A stretch of 55,648 nt of DNA from Pseudomonadota bacterium. GTDB lineage: Bacteria; Pseudomonadota; Gammaproteobacteria; Steroidobacterales; Woeseiaceae. The stretch lies in the NCBI GenBank assembly GCA_022573655.1, contig JACZTO010000007.1, positions 11,442-67,089 of the forward strand, read 5' to 3'. The position numbers and the translations under genes were made by a program. Below, piece after piece: positions 17,777 through 27,059 of the stretch (its first letter is position 1; each line of letters opens with the position of its first letter). The notes under the pieces are model-generated. The model searched no databases, had not been told where the DNA came from, and saw only the letters and a list, made by a program, of their open reading frames with translations.

Positions 17777-18949
17777 TTGACTACCAAACTTGACCCCATG
17801 GACCTGTATGACATTCGCTCGGAACTGGCCGAAGACGAAGTCATGGTGAAAGACAGTGTCGGCCGCTTCGTTGACGACAAAGTGATTCCCTTAATGCGTG
17901 AAGCCTTCGAGCGGCACGAATTTCCGCAGCACTTGGTCGGCGAAGTAGCACAGCTGGGACTGCTGGGCTGCTCCCTCGAGGGTTACGATTGTGCCGGCCT
18001 GAACAGTGTCAGCTACGGGCTCATCTGTCAGGAACTCGAGCGCGGTGACAGCGGCCTGCGCAGTTTCGTATCGGTGCAAAGCAGCCTCGTCATGTTCCCG
18101 ATCCATGCCTATGGGTCGGAAGAACAAAAGCAGCGCTGGTTGCCCGCTATGGCACGGGGCGAAGCGATTGGCTCTTTTGGTTTGACGGAGTCGCACGGCG
18201 GCTCGGATCCGAGCAACATGAAAACGCACGCCAAACGAGACGGTGACGACTGGATTCTCAACGGTTCGAAAATGTGGATTACGAACGCGACGATCGCGGA
18301 TGTTGCGGTGGTCTGGGCGAAGACCGATGATGGTGTACTGGGATTTCTCGTCGAAAAGGACATGCCGGGTTTCGAGACACAAGAAATAAAAAATAAATTT
18401 TCACTACGCGCGTCCGTAACCGGTGCGCTGTTCTTCGACAATGTGCGTATCCCGCAGGCAAACGTGTTGCCGGGTGTCTCCAGCCTGAAAGGACCGTTGA
18501 GCTGCCTGACTCAAGCACGTTATGGCATTACCTGGGGCGTCATTGGCGCAGCCCAGGCCTGCCTCAACGAGGCCATAAACTACTCGCAGGACCGTGTGCT
18601 ATTCGGACGACCGCTGGCAAATACACAGGCCATCCAGATTCGTCTTGCGGACATGAGCCGGCGCATAACGATGGCGCAACTGCTGTCCTTAAGACTTGGG
18701 CGGCTCAAGGACAAGGGAGAAATGAGCCCAACGCAGGTTTCACTCGCCAAGTGGAATAACTGCCGTGCCGCACTCGATATCGCGCGAGACGCACGCGACA
18801 TACTTGGTGGCGCCGGTATCACCGCGGAATACGTGCCAATCCGCCACATGCTGAATCTTGAAAGTGTCATTACCTACGAAGGTACAGAGACTGTTCACCA
18901 GCTTGTTGTCGGCATGGAATTAACGGGCGTAAACGCTTTCGGATCATAG
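17777..18949 (+). CDS. gcdH: Acyl-CoA dehydrogenase, glutaryl-CoA dehydrogenase-like
   Basis: A 390-residue FAD enzyme. FGLTESHGGSDPSNM matches ACADH signature 1, KMWITNATIADVAVVWA the central region and DILGGAGITAEY-PIRHMLNLE the C-terminal region. The catalytic base is the Glu in ITYEGTETVHQ, at the position used by glutaryl-CoA dehydrogenase, which oxidises and decarboxylates glutaryl-CoA to crotonyl-CoA in lysine/tryptophan breakdown. Start is TTG 17777 with AGGA upstream; ATG 17798 is an alternative. The MATE gene starts 4 bases after its stop. Confidence 0.85.
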   Translation: MTTKLDPMDLYDIRSELAEDEVMVKDSVGRFVDDKVIPLMREAFERHEFPQHLVGEVAQLGLLGCSLEGYDCAGLNSVSYGLICQELERGDSGLRSFVSVQSSLVMFPIHAYGSEEQKQRWLPAMARGEAIGSFGLTESHGGSDPSNMKTHAKRDGDDWILNGSKMWITNATIADVAVVWAKTDDGVLGFLVEKDMPGFETQEIKNKFSLRASVTGALFFDNVRIPQANVLPGVSSLKGPLSCLTQARYGITWGVIGAAQACLNEAINYSQDRVLFGRPLANTQAIQIRLADMSRRITMAQLLSLRLGRLKDKGEMSPTQVSLAKWNNCRAALDIARDARDILGGAGITAEYVPIRHMLNLESVITYEGTETVHQLVVGMELTGVNAFGS

Positions 18950-18953
18950 GCGC

Positions 18954-20291
18954 TTGAGCGCAGCACCCTTACCGCAGGCAAGAGACATGTGGCGCATCGC
19001 GGCGCCCATGATTCTCTCCAACATATCCGTGCCATTGCTGGGCATGGTGGATACCGGCGTTACGGGTCACCTCGACAGTTCTGCGTATCTCGGCGCGGTG
19101 GCCATCGGTGCGACTATTTTCACCGTCCTGTACATAGGTATGAATTTCCTGCGCATGGGCACCACGGGAATCGCCGCACAGAGTTTCGGTGCCAACGATC
19201 ATGAAGGTTTGCGTGCCGTACTCGGGCAAGCGCTGGTCGTCGGCCTTGTGATCGCCGTAATGCTCATTGTGTTACAGGTACCGATCAGCACGCTCGCGCT
19301 CAAGCTGCTCGGTGGTGATGTCGAAACGCAAAGGTATGCGGCAGAGTATTTCTTCATTCGTATCTGGAGCGCGCCCAGTACGCTCGCAAATTTCGCCATT
19401 ATCGGCTGGTTTATCGGCCTGCAAAATGCCCGCGTACCATTGGTAATTTTTCTTACAATCAACTTGACAAATATTGCGCTCGACCTGCTGTTCGTCGTGG
19501 TTCTGGGCATGAAGGTCGATGGCGTTGCACTGGCATCCGTTATTGCTGAGTACTCGGGTCTGATCGTCGGCGGACTATTCGTGTTGTCCGCACTGCGACA
19601 ACGACCTGGACACTGGCCCGCTGATCGGCTCACAAATTTTTCCGCGTATAAGGCATTCTTTGCCATCAACGCAAACCTTTTCGTGCGATCTATGGCGCTG
19701 ATGTTCACCTTTTCGTTTATCACGGCACAAGGCGCACGACTGGGCGGGCTCGTACTTGCAGCGAACGCGGTCCTGATGAATTTTCAGTTCCTGACAGCGC
19801 TGGGTCTCGATGGTATCGCGCATGCCGCGGAAGCATTGGTCGGCAAGGCGATCGGGGAAAAGCGCCGCGGTGCGCTTGAGCACACTGTAAAACTCACGCT
19901 CAGGTGGTCTTTGATTTTCGCCGTCGGGTTTGCGGCCTTTTACGCGCTCTTCGGCACGCTGATCATCGGCGTATTGACCGATTTGGAAGACGTTCGCGAG
20001 GCCGCAATTCGCTACCTGCCATGGATGATTGCGTCACCCGTCGTCTCGGTATGGTGCTTTCTCTATGACGGTGTTTACGTCGGCGCGACACGCGCGAAAG
20101 AAATGCGCAATGTCATGGTGTTTTCAACGATCGTGATTTTTCTGCCGGCCTGGTATCTGTTGCAACCGCTAGGCAACGATGGCCTATGGCTCGCGTTCCT
20201 GTTGTTCATGGCCAGTCGCGGCATCGGCATGCACCTGGGATACCGCAAGCAAATTGTGGGCGGTACGTTTGGCCCAGACGTAGCCCATTAA
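18954..20291 (+). CDS. MATE-family efflux transporter, DinF type
   Basis: A 445-residue protein with about 12 membrane helices. WRIAAPMILSNISVPLLGMVDTGVTGHL is the DinF-like MATE start. Such exporters use H+ or Na+ gradients to expel cationic drugs or metabolites. Start is TTG 18954, four bases after the acyl-CoA dehydrogenase stop, suggesting translational coupling. Its last 36 codons overlap the tail of the opposite-strand MATE gene. Confidence 0.88.
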   Translation: MSAAPLPQARDMWRIAAPMILSNISVPLLGMVDTGVTGHLDSSAYLGAVAIGATIFTVLYIGMNFLRMGTTGIAAQSFGANDHEGLRAVLGQALVVGLVIAVMLIVLQVPISTLALKLLGGDVETQRYAAEYFFIRIWSAPSTLANFAIIGWFIGLQNARVPLVIFLTINLTNIALDLLFVVVLGMKVDGVALASVIAEYSGLIVGGLFVLSALRQRPGHWPADRLTNFSAYKAFFAINANLFVRSMALMFTFSFITAQGARLGGLVLAANAVLMNFQFLTALGLDGIAHAAEALVGKAIGEKRRGALEHTVKLTLRWSLIFAVGFAAFYALFGTLIIGVLTDLEDVREAAIRYLPWMIASPVVSVWCFLYDGVYVGATRAKEMRNVMVFSTIVIFLPAWYLLQPLGNDGLWLAFLLFMASRGIGMHLGYRKQIVGGTFGPDVAH

Positions 20292-21587
20292 ACCAGAGAG
20301 AAGGTTCGCGATTGCGTACGCGCCGAAGATGCCGGCAACCCCGAACCACTGCATGCCAACGAGTGCCAGCGGCACGTACACCACAATCATGCGGGTGACA
20401 CTGATGTACACAGCGGGCATCGGTTTGCCAAGCCCATTGAAGGCCGCGTTCATCACCATGACGATGCCGTATGCGCCGTAACTGATCGGTACTATCCAGA
20501 GGAACAGGCGGGTAACGCTCACCACCGCTTCGTTCTCGCTGAAAAGACTCGACAGGATTCCTGAAAACAACGCCAACAGGACCGCAATGACAATGCCGCT
20601 GGCAAGACAAAACTGTGCGCACAGGCGCAGCGATAACTGAATTCGTCCTTCTCTCCCTGCAGCAAGATTTTGCCCGACAAACGGACCAATAACCGAAGAC
20701 AACGCATAGTAGATAACCAGTACCATTGACTCCAGGCGACTGGCGACACCGAATCCCGCCACGGCATCAGGTCCGAAGCGCGCAATCATCGCGGTTATCA
20801 ATACCACGGCCACAGGAATAATCACGTTGGTACCCGCCGCCGGAAGACCGACGTGCAAAATATCGCCCCATGATTTTCTGAGTTCGGCCGGGTCCGGTTT
20901 GTTGAAACTCACCATGTCGAGGCGATACACCAGGAAGTAGATTGTCCCGATGAACATAGTGCCCCTGGCGAGCAGTGCTGCTGCCGCCGCACCATTGAGA
21001 CCCATTGCCGGGATCGGTCCCATTCCGAAAATCAGAATAGGATCCAGTACGACGTTAAGCAGCGCGGCAGCGATCATGAGTTTGCCGGGTAAGCGCGTAT
21101 CGCCTGTAGCGCGCATGCTGCTGGTGCCCACCATGCCGACCACCATGAACGGTATGCCGCTGTACAGGATGGTCATGAAACCTCGGATCATCGGAATCAT
21201 GTCGGCCGGCGCGCCCAACAATTTGAACAAGGGATCGATCGTCAACACACCGATCACCGCCAACGCTGCCGTGATGAGAAAAGACAGCAGCAGGCTGTCC
21301 GTAGCCAGGCGCCTCGCGCGACGGTGATCTTGGGCACCGATAGCTCGCGCAACGACCGAGGATGTGCCGGCGCCCAAACCGATCGCGACGCTCGTGATGA
21401 TCATGAGCATTGGAAAACCGAAGCTGAAGGCGGCGAGCGCGCGATCACCGACCTGACCGAGGAACCATGCATCGATCAGGCCCTGCCCCATCATCGTCGC
21501 GATACCGAGCAACATGGGCACGGTCATGTTGACGAGGTGTCGGCCGACAGGCCCCTCTGTGAGTTTTGCTTTAGGTGATTCCTTCAA
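20184..21587 (-). CDS. MATE-family efflux transporter, NorM/VmrA-like
   Basis: A 467-residue protein with about 12 membrane helices. Typical MATE elements are VPMLLGIATMMGQGLIDAWFLG, GTSSVVARAIGAQDHRRAR and GDTRLPGKLMIAAALLNVVLDP. The C-terminal 35 residues after the last helix (from about MGYVWAKRTAH) are hydrophilic and are encoded antisense to the last helix of the neighbouring MATE gene, an overlap of 108 bases. The substrate is unknown. Confidence 0.88.
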   Translation of the reverse strand: MKESPKAKLTEGPVGRHLVNMTVPMLLGIATMMGQGLIDAWFLGQVGDRALAAFSFGFPMLMIITSVAIGLGAGTSSVVARAIGAQDHRRARRLATDSLLLSFLITAALAVIGVLTIDPLFKLLGAPADMIPMIRGFMTILYSGIPFMVVGMVGTSSMRATGDTRLPGKLMIAAALLNVVLDPILIFGMGPIPAMGLNGAAAAALLARGTMFIGTIYFLVYRLDMVSFNKPDPAELRKSWGDILHVGLPAAGTNVIIPVAVVLITAMIARFGPDAVAGFGVASRLESMVLVIYYALSSVIGPFVGQNLAAGREGRIQLSLRLCAQFCLASGIVIAVLLALFSGILSSLFSENEAVVSVTRLFLWIVPISYGAYGIVMVMNAAFNGLGKPMPAVYISVTRMIVVYVPLALVGMQWFGVAGIFGAYAIANLLSGLMGYVWAKRTAHNLLAVSQVHADAATGHEQQEREP

Positions 21588-21620
21588 GGCTAGCTAGCCT
21601 ATGTGGCGACCGCTACCCAG

Positions 21621-22202
21621 TCAATAAAGCATTATCGCGGTTACGACGTAACGCAGTGGGCCGCCGGCCTCACGCGCAGCGAATGGGTAGCAGGTAACCA
21701 GGCTGAGCATCGCGTCATCTGTGTCCAGCCGCAGGGCACCTTTGCGTGAATCTACGATGTCCACAGCAACGACCTCGTACACATGCTTTCGGCCGTTACT
21801 CAATTCCAGGTTCAGCCGTTCGCCTGGCTCAATACTTTGGAGAAACCGAAAGTGCGTGTCCCGGTGACCGCCGATTACGGCATTGCCGACTTCGCCCGGC
21901 ATCGCGCTGGCGCTCAGGTGACCTGGGCCAAAGGCCAGCGTTCGGCCCGATCCTCCCGCCAGCACGATGAGATCAATGGCGCCGGATCTGGCCGTCAATC
22001 TTGCGACCGGCCAGGTATCAGCCCAGGGCCATGGTGTTGCCCGTGCCTGTCCCATGCCCGTCCGCACCCACGCGCGCTGCATGAGATCCTGTGCCAGCCA
22101 GGCTTTGGCTGGGATGTAGGCCCCCTGCCCGAGCTGCCAGAAGCCCAAACAAAGCAGGCACGCCACAGCCCAGTACCTCGCGAACCTAATGCGCACGAAC
22201 AT
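21621..22202 (-). CDS. Class GN (marine proteobacterial) sortase
   Basis: A 193-residue membrane-anchored transpeptidase with an N-terminal helix near residues 10-27. Catalytic residues are His113 in GGHRDTHF, Cys171 in LVTCYPF and Arg184 in GPLRYVV, the sortase triad. ATG 22202 gives a clean signal anchor; the longer frame from 22316 adds an Arg/Cys-rich stretch antisense-free of any family match and runs inside the target gene. It overlaps the 3' end of the vWA target gene by 17 bases, so enzyme and substrate are co-translated. Confidence 0.93.
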   Translation of the reverse strand: MFVRIRFARYWAVACLLCLGFWQLGQGAYIPAKAWLAQDLMQRAWVRTGMGQARATPWPWADTWPVARLTARSGAIDLIVLAGGSGRTLAFGPGHLSASAMPGEVGNAVIGGHRDTHFRFLQSIEPGERLNLELSNGRKHVYEVVAVDIVDSRKGALRLDTDDAMLSLVTCYPFAAREAGGPLRYVVTAIMLY

Positions 22203-24207
22203 GGCGAAACCATCCGCGACCCCACTGCAGCGCGAACAGCGCGAGCGCGGCGAGCAGACACGCAATGCCACGGAAAAGCAGTAGCGGTCCATTGGTTGCC
22301 GTCGCCGGAAATCCAAAGATGGCGTTGCCGCTCTGCCCGTAGGGCATCAAATTCGGAATCTGCTCACTTTGCAGCGGATCACCGCTGGCCCGAACGGGCG
22401 TCTTATCGACAGCCACCATGCTCGTATACTTGCTCACAAGATGATGTTCGAGTGCGGTGGCGATGATGGCGGACCGGCTTCCGTCAGCATCGTCGTGCCG
22501 TCGTTCGACGTCCATCAATTCGCCGATTCGCGCCCGAGCCCAAAGTGCGGCGATGCCCTCGCTTGCCATCACCGAGTCCACCGGGATTTGCGTTGACCAT
22601 GCTCCACTTATCGAGTTACCGCTGATGTGAACGAACGCACCGGGCCTGAAGTCGCCCGATGCCCTGACTCTGACGGACACCGGTTCGCCCAGATAAAGGT
22701 CGGGAATAGTGGGCGGAAAACTATCGACAACGACACCGCTGGGCCATTGCACTTCGATATTGGTGACCTGTGGATGCTCCAGCTTCCGAAACAGGCGCCC
22801 CATTTTCTCGCTGACCTCATGCAATGCACTAATGAAGGTGTAAGAGCCGCGGCCTGCCTCGGCTGCTTTGCGCATGAACCAACTGTTGGGCGCTGAGCCG
22901 ATTCCGACCGTAAAAAGTCTCGCATCGCCCAGCCGTTGTTCAATCATCGAGAACAATTCGTCCTCGTATCCCACGCTGCCGTCAGTGATGAACACTATCT
23001 GGCGAAGATGAGACTGCGACGGTCTTGAGCCCAGCGCCAGCGCCAGTGCCGGTCGCATCTCGGTACCGCCGTTCGCTTTTAGCCGGCGCACAAAATCGGC
23101 CGCCTCGCGTACATTACTCGTACTTGCGGGCATGCTGTATGGATAAAGCGCGTTCGTAGTGGAGTTGAATTCGATAACGTTGAACAAATCGTTCGCATTG
23201 AGACCTTCTAATGCCAGCTGCATTGCACGTTTTGCTTGTGCGATGGACACGCCGTGCATGGATCCAGAGGTATCGACAATAAATATCATTTCGCGCGCCA
23301 TTGATGCGCGCACGACCTGTTTCTGGTCGGGGGGCAGCACCATTAACAGGTAATAAGATTTCCCCGCCACCCTTTCCTTAAAAACCATGGCCCGCGGCGC
23401 CACCGACCGGACCGGCCGCCAGACGAGCTCGAAGTCATGATCCATCGCAATATCGTCGCCGCTCAGTGTCACGGTATAACGGTCATTCTCTTCAGCAACG
23501 CTGACCGGGTGATAGCGACTCGCAATAAGTTCGAGAGGCACGCCAGTGTGGACGCTGGCGCTCAGGGAAATCCGCTGCCCAGTTGAACTCCTGACCTGCG
23601 GCGGCGTAATACGCGAAGCGTCGGCAACGTCACCGGATATGTAACGCGGGGTCAGCGTCATTGGGAAGCGAATGCTGAAACTGCCATCGTCAAAGCGTAT
23701 GTCTTCCAGGTACTCGATTTCGATGATAACCAACTCACCTGGTGCGACATTTGCCACCGACGTCGTAAACAGGTTGGCGCGTTGCTGCTCGACGAGGCTG
23801 GCTTTCTTGCCCGCTTGCTTTGCGTTTTCATAAGTTTTCCTTGCATGATCCTTTTCCTGTATCTCGCCCTCAATGAAGCGCTCGCCGATGTGCAGCCGCA
23901 TCCGATCGACCGCAGCCCGGTCGGGTAACGGAAAAACATAAATACCCTCGACCCAGTTCGGACTGTTGTTGCGAAACTGCTGTTTCACCGTGACCCTGGC
24001 AACCAGGCCACTGATCTTCATGCTCACTTCGGTATTGAGCAGTGTCGCGGATGAGTAGCCATGCTCCATGCGCAACAACAGGCTGCCGGACTGCATTTGC
24101 CCGGGCGTGGGACCGTCCGCCGACGCTGTTTTCGGCCCCGACACAAGAACGAGTATCAGCGCCAGCACCCATAGCCACGATTTGGCGTTAGAATTTGTTT
24201 GTTGCAT
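22186..24207 (-). CDS. Marine proteobacterial sortase target protein (VIT + vWA domains)
   Basis: A 673-residue secreted protein. It has a signal peptide (WLWVLALILVLVSG), a VIT domain (VKQQFRNNSPNWVEGIYVFP, LVEQQRANLFTTSVANV) and a von Willebrand A domain with the metal-binding MIDAS motif DTSGSMHG near residue 312. The C-terminal sorting signal has FPATAT, a hydrophobic helix (GIACLLAALALFALQW) and the positive tail RGWFRHVRAH. Domain order matches inter-alpha-trypsin-inhibitor-like sortase targets. The adjoining sortase presumably cuts at FPATAT and anchors the protein. It is divergent from the cognate regulator genes. Confidence 0.93.
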   Translation of the reverse strand: MQQTNSNAKSWLWVLALILVLVSGPKTASADGPTPGQMQSGSLLLRMEHGYSSATLLNTEVSMKISGLVARVTVKQQFRNNSPNWVEGIYVFPLPDRAAVDRMRLHIGERFIEGEIQEKDHARKTYENAKQAGKKASLVEQQRANLFTTSVANVAPGELVIIEIEYLEDIRFDDGSFSIRFPMTLTPRYISGDVADASRITPPQVRSSTGQRISLSASVHTGVPLELIASRYHPVSVAEENDRYTVTLSGDDIAMDHDFELVWRPVRSVAPRAMVFKERVAGKSYYLLMVLPPDQKQVVRASMAREMIFIVDTSGSMHGVSIAQAKRAMQLALEGLNANDLFNVIEFNSTTNALYPYSMPASTSNVREAADFVRRLKANGGTEMRPALALALGSRPSQSHLRQIVFITDGSVGYEDELFSMIEQRLGDARLFTVGIGSAPNSWFMRKAAEAGRGSYTFISALHEVSEKMGRLFRKLEHPQVTNIEVQWPSGVVVDSFPPTIPDLYLGEPVSVRVRASGDFRPGAFVHISGNSISGAWSTQIPVDSVMASEGIAALWARARIGELMDVERRHDDADGSRSAIIATALEHHLVSKYTSMVAVDKTPVRASGDPLQSEQIPNLMPYGQSGNAIFGFPATATNGPLLLFRGIACLLAALALFALQWGRGWFRHVRAH

Positions 24208-24327
24208 TGCGGACTCCCTTGTCGTTATCCCTATTACGGTGGATCATTGGGTCACTCTGTCGACGCCGGCATGGCAATACACCGGCGTAATGTGGCAAAT
24301 TATGGCGCTACGGAATGGGAGTCCGAT
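24208..24327. promoter_or_regulatory. Divergent control region of the dedicated sortase locus
   Basis: The 120 bases between the target gene and the response-regulator gene hold two inverted repeats. ACGCCGG (24263-24269) and CCGGCGT (24282-24288) are 7-bp arms around 12 bases near the centre. GGACTCCC (24211-24218) and GGGAGTCC (24317-24324) are 8-bp arms near both ends, and each contributes the ribosome-binding region of the flanking gene. They are candidate regulator sites; no confident -35/-10 pair was found. Confidence 0.45.
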
Positions 24328-25020
24328 GTGGCTAAGCGGATAGCGATCGTCGAAGACGAGGCAGCAATCAGAGAAAACTACGCAGCAGCGTTTCGTCGCG
24401 AGGGATATGCCGTCGATACCTACGAGGCTCGCGAGCCGGCCCTCAACGCCTTCGAGAGCCGCCTGCCCGATCTCGTTGTTATCGATGTGAATCTAAAGGA
24501 TGACGTCGAAGGAGGCTTCGAGCTATGCCGAACTTTGCGTGCGCGTTCGGCCAATCTGCCGATAATCTTCCTCACCGCCAAAGACAGTGAATTTGACGCT
24601 GTATCAGGACTGCGACTGGGCGCGGACGATTATCTGACCAAAGACATCAGCCTGCCGCACCTGATGGCACGCATTGCCGCACTGTTTCGACGTCTGGACG
24701 CAATGCAGAAACCACAGGGAGCGGACAGTCTGATAAGGCGTGGCGACCTGGCAATCGACACGGAACGCATGACCGTCCACTGGCAGGACCAGATCATAAG
24801 TCTGACGCTGACAGAATTCTGGCTGGTACACGCTATGGCGAGATATCCGGGGCACGTCAAGAACCGTCAGCAACTAATGGACGCCGCCCAGGCGGTCCTC
24901 GACGACAATACCATCACCTCCCACATCAAACGTATACGGCGCAAGTTCTGTGCCGTCGACACAGACTTCGACGCGATTGAAACTGTTTACGGCATGGGCT
25001 ATCGCTGGCTGAGTGGCTAG
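24328..25020 (+). CDS. Dedicated sortase system response regulator (PdsR-like)
   Basis: A 230-residue OmpR-type regulator. The receiver domain has the acidic pair in VEDE, phospho-acceptor Asp53 in VVIDVNL and Lys in LTKD. A winged-helix DNA-binding domain follows, with LTLTEFWLVHAMARYPGHV and SHIKRIRRKF. GTG 24328 was chosen because a GGGAG ribosome-binding site lies six bases upstream and the receiver begins directly after it; the longer frame from 24199 includes the promoter region. The kinase gene follows after 5 bases. Confidence 0.9.
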   Translation: MAKRIAIVEDEAAIRENYAAAFRREGYAVDTYEAREPALNAFESRLPDLVVIDVNLKDDVEGGFELCRTLRARSANLPIIFLTAKDSEFDAVSGLRLGADDYLTKDISLPHLMARIAALFRRLDAMQKPQGADSLIRRGDLAIDTERMTVHWQDQIISLTLTEFWLVHAMARYPGHVKNRQQLMDAAQAVLDDNTITSHIKRIRRKFCAVDTDFDAIETVYGMGYRWLSG

Positions 25021-25025
25021 CAGCA

Positions 25026-27056
25026 ATGACGCTGAAGAAGCAGTTGCTACTCGTCAGCCTGCTGACTTTGATGCTTCCCTGGGCAGGTATGGAGTTCATT
25101 CGCGAAACAGAATCCGCTTTGCGCTCTGTCCAGCAACAAATGCTGGCCGAGACAGCGCGCGCGCATGCTATCACCATGGCCCAATACAGCGAGGAGTTCC
25201 CGACTACGAACAGCACCTGGTCAACAAGCGATCAGTTATATATGCACGCGCTCGCGCGGCAACCCACCATTGACGGCTATTTCGATGACTGGCTGCTTGA
25301 CCGGACATCGTTAAGATCTCTCCGCGGAACGGACGGCACGATAAAATTTGCCATCGCCTCCTTTGGCGGAGCTGTTTTTCTCTATGTAGAGGTTAGTGAC
25401 CGTGACATTATTTATGCCACGGCCCAGACAATGATTGTCGACGACGGACCTCTCTATGCCGATCGCGTAACGCTCGTCAGCAGCAGCCCACCGTATCGCG
25501 ACGAGACGTTCATCTTTGCGGCCGAGGCACCAGGTCCGATGCTGAGTTACAGACAAGATCAGTATGGTTTCGCCCCGGAACCCACAATCGCCGCACACTG
25601 GCAGGATATCCCGGGCAGGGGATACAACCTTGAAGCGCGGATTCCGGCCAATCTTCTGGGTACCAATCTCGGCGTCATCGTCGCTGACACGGACGCTGCC
25701 TCGCAACGCAGCACTCGCAGCCAAAGCTATTACGGAATTCTGCCGCCGGGCGTCGCCAAGCTGTCGCCTGAACTCGTTGCCATTGCCCAGTCACTCGTCC
25801 GGTCCGGTACGCGACTGCTGGTAACGGATGCCGCGGGATGGCGAATCGCCGCGGCAGGCGAATTGTCAGAGGCTCGGTCGGCGACGTCGATTGGCTCCGC
25901 CTGGTCGCGACGCGCCTACGAAATACTCGTCGAATCCGGTAAAGCCCCGGCCTTCGCGGAACCGGACCCGCATGGCCGCGAGAGACAGCCCTACATAAGC
26001 GCAGCACTCGACGGTCGGGAAATGGCCGGCTGGTTTCGCAGTGACGAAAGCGGCCGGGCAATCGTCGCTGTTGCCGCACCCATAAAGCGCAATGACGAAG
26101 TCCTGGGTGCCCTGGTATTGCAACAGGGAACCGAAGCGATACTCAGTCTGGCAAACGATAGCCTGGCCCGGCTAATCAAGGTTTCTTTGATCGCGACATT
26201 ACTCGTCGCGGGCACTCTTCTCGGCTACGCAACCTGGCTGTCTCGTCGTATCCGGCATTTGTCTGTCGCAGCTGAGGAAGCACTGGAAAATGAAGACCTG
26301 CACTCGGCGTTGCCCAGTGCGCTTGCCTATGACGAAATCGGTGACCTGTCGCGAAGCCTTTCAAGCGTGCTGCAACAACTCGGAAACTACAACGAGTATC
26401 TGCGCACACTGGCATCGAAACTTTCGCATGAACTGCGCACGCCACTCGCCATCGTCACATCCTCTCTCGAGAATCTGGAGCACGAGGCATTAAGTGAGTC
26501 GTCTGCCGAGTACACTGCCCGCGCGCGCGAAGGCGCTGACCGATTGCGGCGCATATTGAGTGCAATGAGCGAGGCAAGCCGCGTTGAAGAACTGATGTCC
26601 AGTATCGAAACAGACAGTTTTGATTTGCGGAATGTACTCAATTCGACAATCGCAGCGTATCGCGACGTGTATTCTGCGCGCAACTTTCAATTTGACTGCG
26701 AACTGTCAAGTGCGATGACAACAGGGTCGCCCGAATTGCTGGTGCAAATGCTGGACAAACTCGTCGACAACGCTGTCGACTTCAGCGACGAAGCGGACAC
26801 AATTAAACTTGGCCTGACAGACACCGACGGCTGGCTGGTACTGTCCGTCATGAACCCCGGACCACCACTGCCGGAGCGCATGCGAACACAATTGTTCGAC
26901 TCAATGGTGTCGATGCGTTCGGGACACAATTCCCGTCACCTGGGTCTGGGGCTGTATATCGCGCGCCTCATAGCCGAAGGACATGGCGGACGCATTGAGG
27001 CGGAAAACGTTGCGGATGGCGTTGTTTTCATTGTGCGCCTGCCGCGCGCATCGTGA
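25026..27056 (+). CDS. Dedicated sortase system sensor histidine kinase (PdsS-like)
   Basis: A 676-residue inner-membrane kinase. An N-terminal helix is followed by a large periplasmic part whose first half (IDGYFDDWL, FLYVEVSDRDIIY, YNLEARIPANLLG) resembles CBM9/DOMON-type beta-sandwich modules that bind carbohydrate or redox ligands. A second helix near 385-405 and a HAMP-like linker follow. HisKA has His468 in KLSHELRTPLA. The HATPase domain has an N box in KLVDNAVDF and GLGLYIARLIAEGHGG. With the adjacent regulator it probably senses an envelope signal and controls the sortase-target pair. Confidence 0.9.
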   Translation: MTLKKQLLLVSLLTLMLPWAGMEFIRETESALRSVQQQMLAETARAHAITMAQYSEEFPTTNSTWSTSDQLYMHALARQPTIDGYFDDWLLDRTSLRSLRGTDGTIKFAIASFGGAVFLYVEVSDRDIIYATAQTMIVDDGPLYADRVTLVSSSPPYRDETFIFAAEAPGPMLSYRQDQYGFAPEPTIAAHWQDIPGRGYNLEARIPANLLGTNLGVIVADTDAASQRSTRSQSYYGILPPGVAKLSPELVAIAQSLVRSGTRLLVTDAAGWRIAAAGELSEARSATSIGSAWSRRAYEILVESGKAPAFAEPDPHGRERQPYISAALDGREMAGWFRSDESGRAIVAVAAPIKRNDEVLGALVLQQGTEAILSLANDSLARLIKVSLIATLLVAGTLLGYATWLSRRIRHLSVAAEEALENEDLHSALPSALAYDEIGDLSRSLSSVLQQLGNYNEYLRTLASKLSHELRTPLAIVTSSLENLEHEALSESSAEYTARAREGADRLRRILSAMSEASRVEELMSSIETDSFDLRNVLNSTIAAYRDVYSARNFQFDCELSSAMTTGSPELLVQMLDKLVDNAVDFSDEADTIKLGLTDTDGWLVLSVMNPGPPLPERMRTQLFDSMVSMRSGHNSRHLGLGLYIARLIAEGHGGRIEAENVADGVVFIVRLPRAS

Positions 27057-27059
27057 ATT

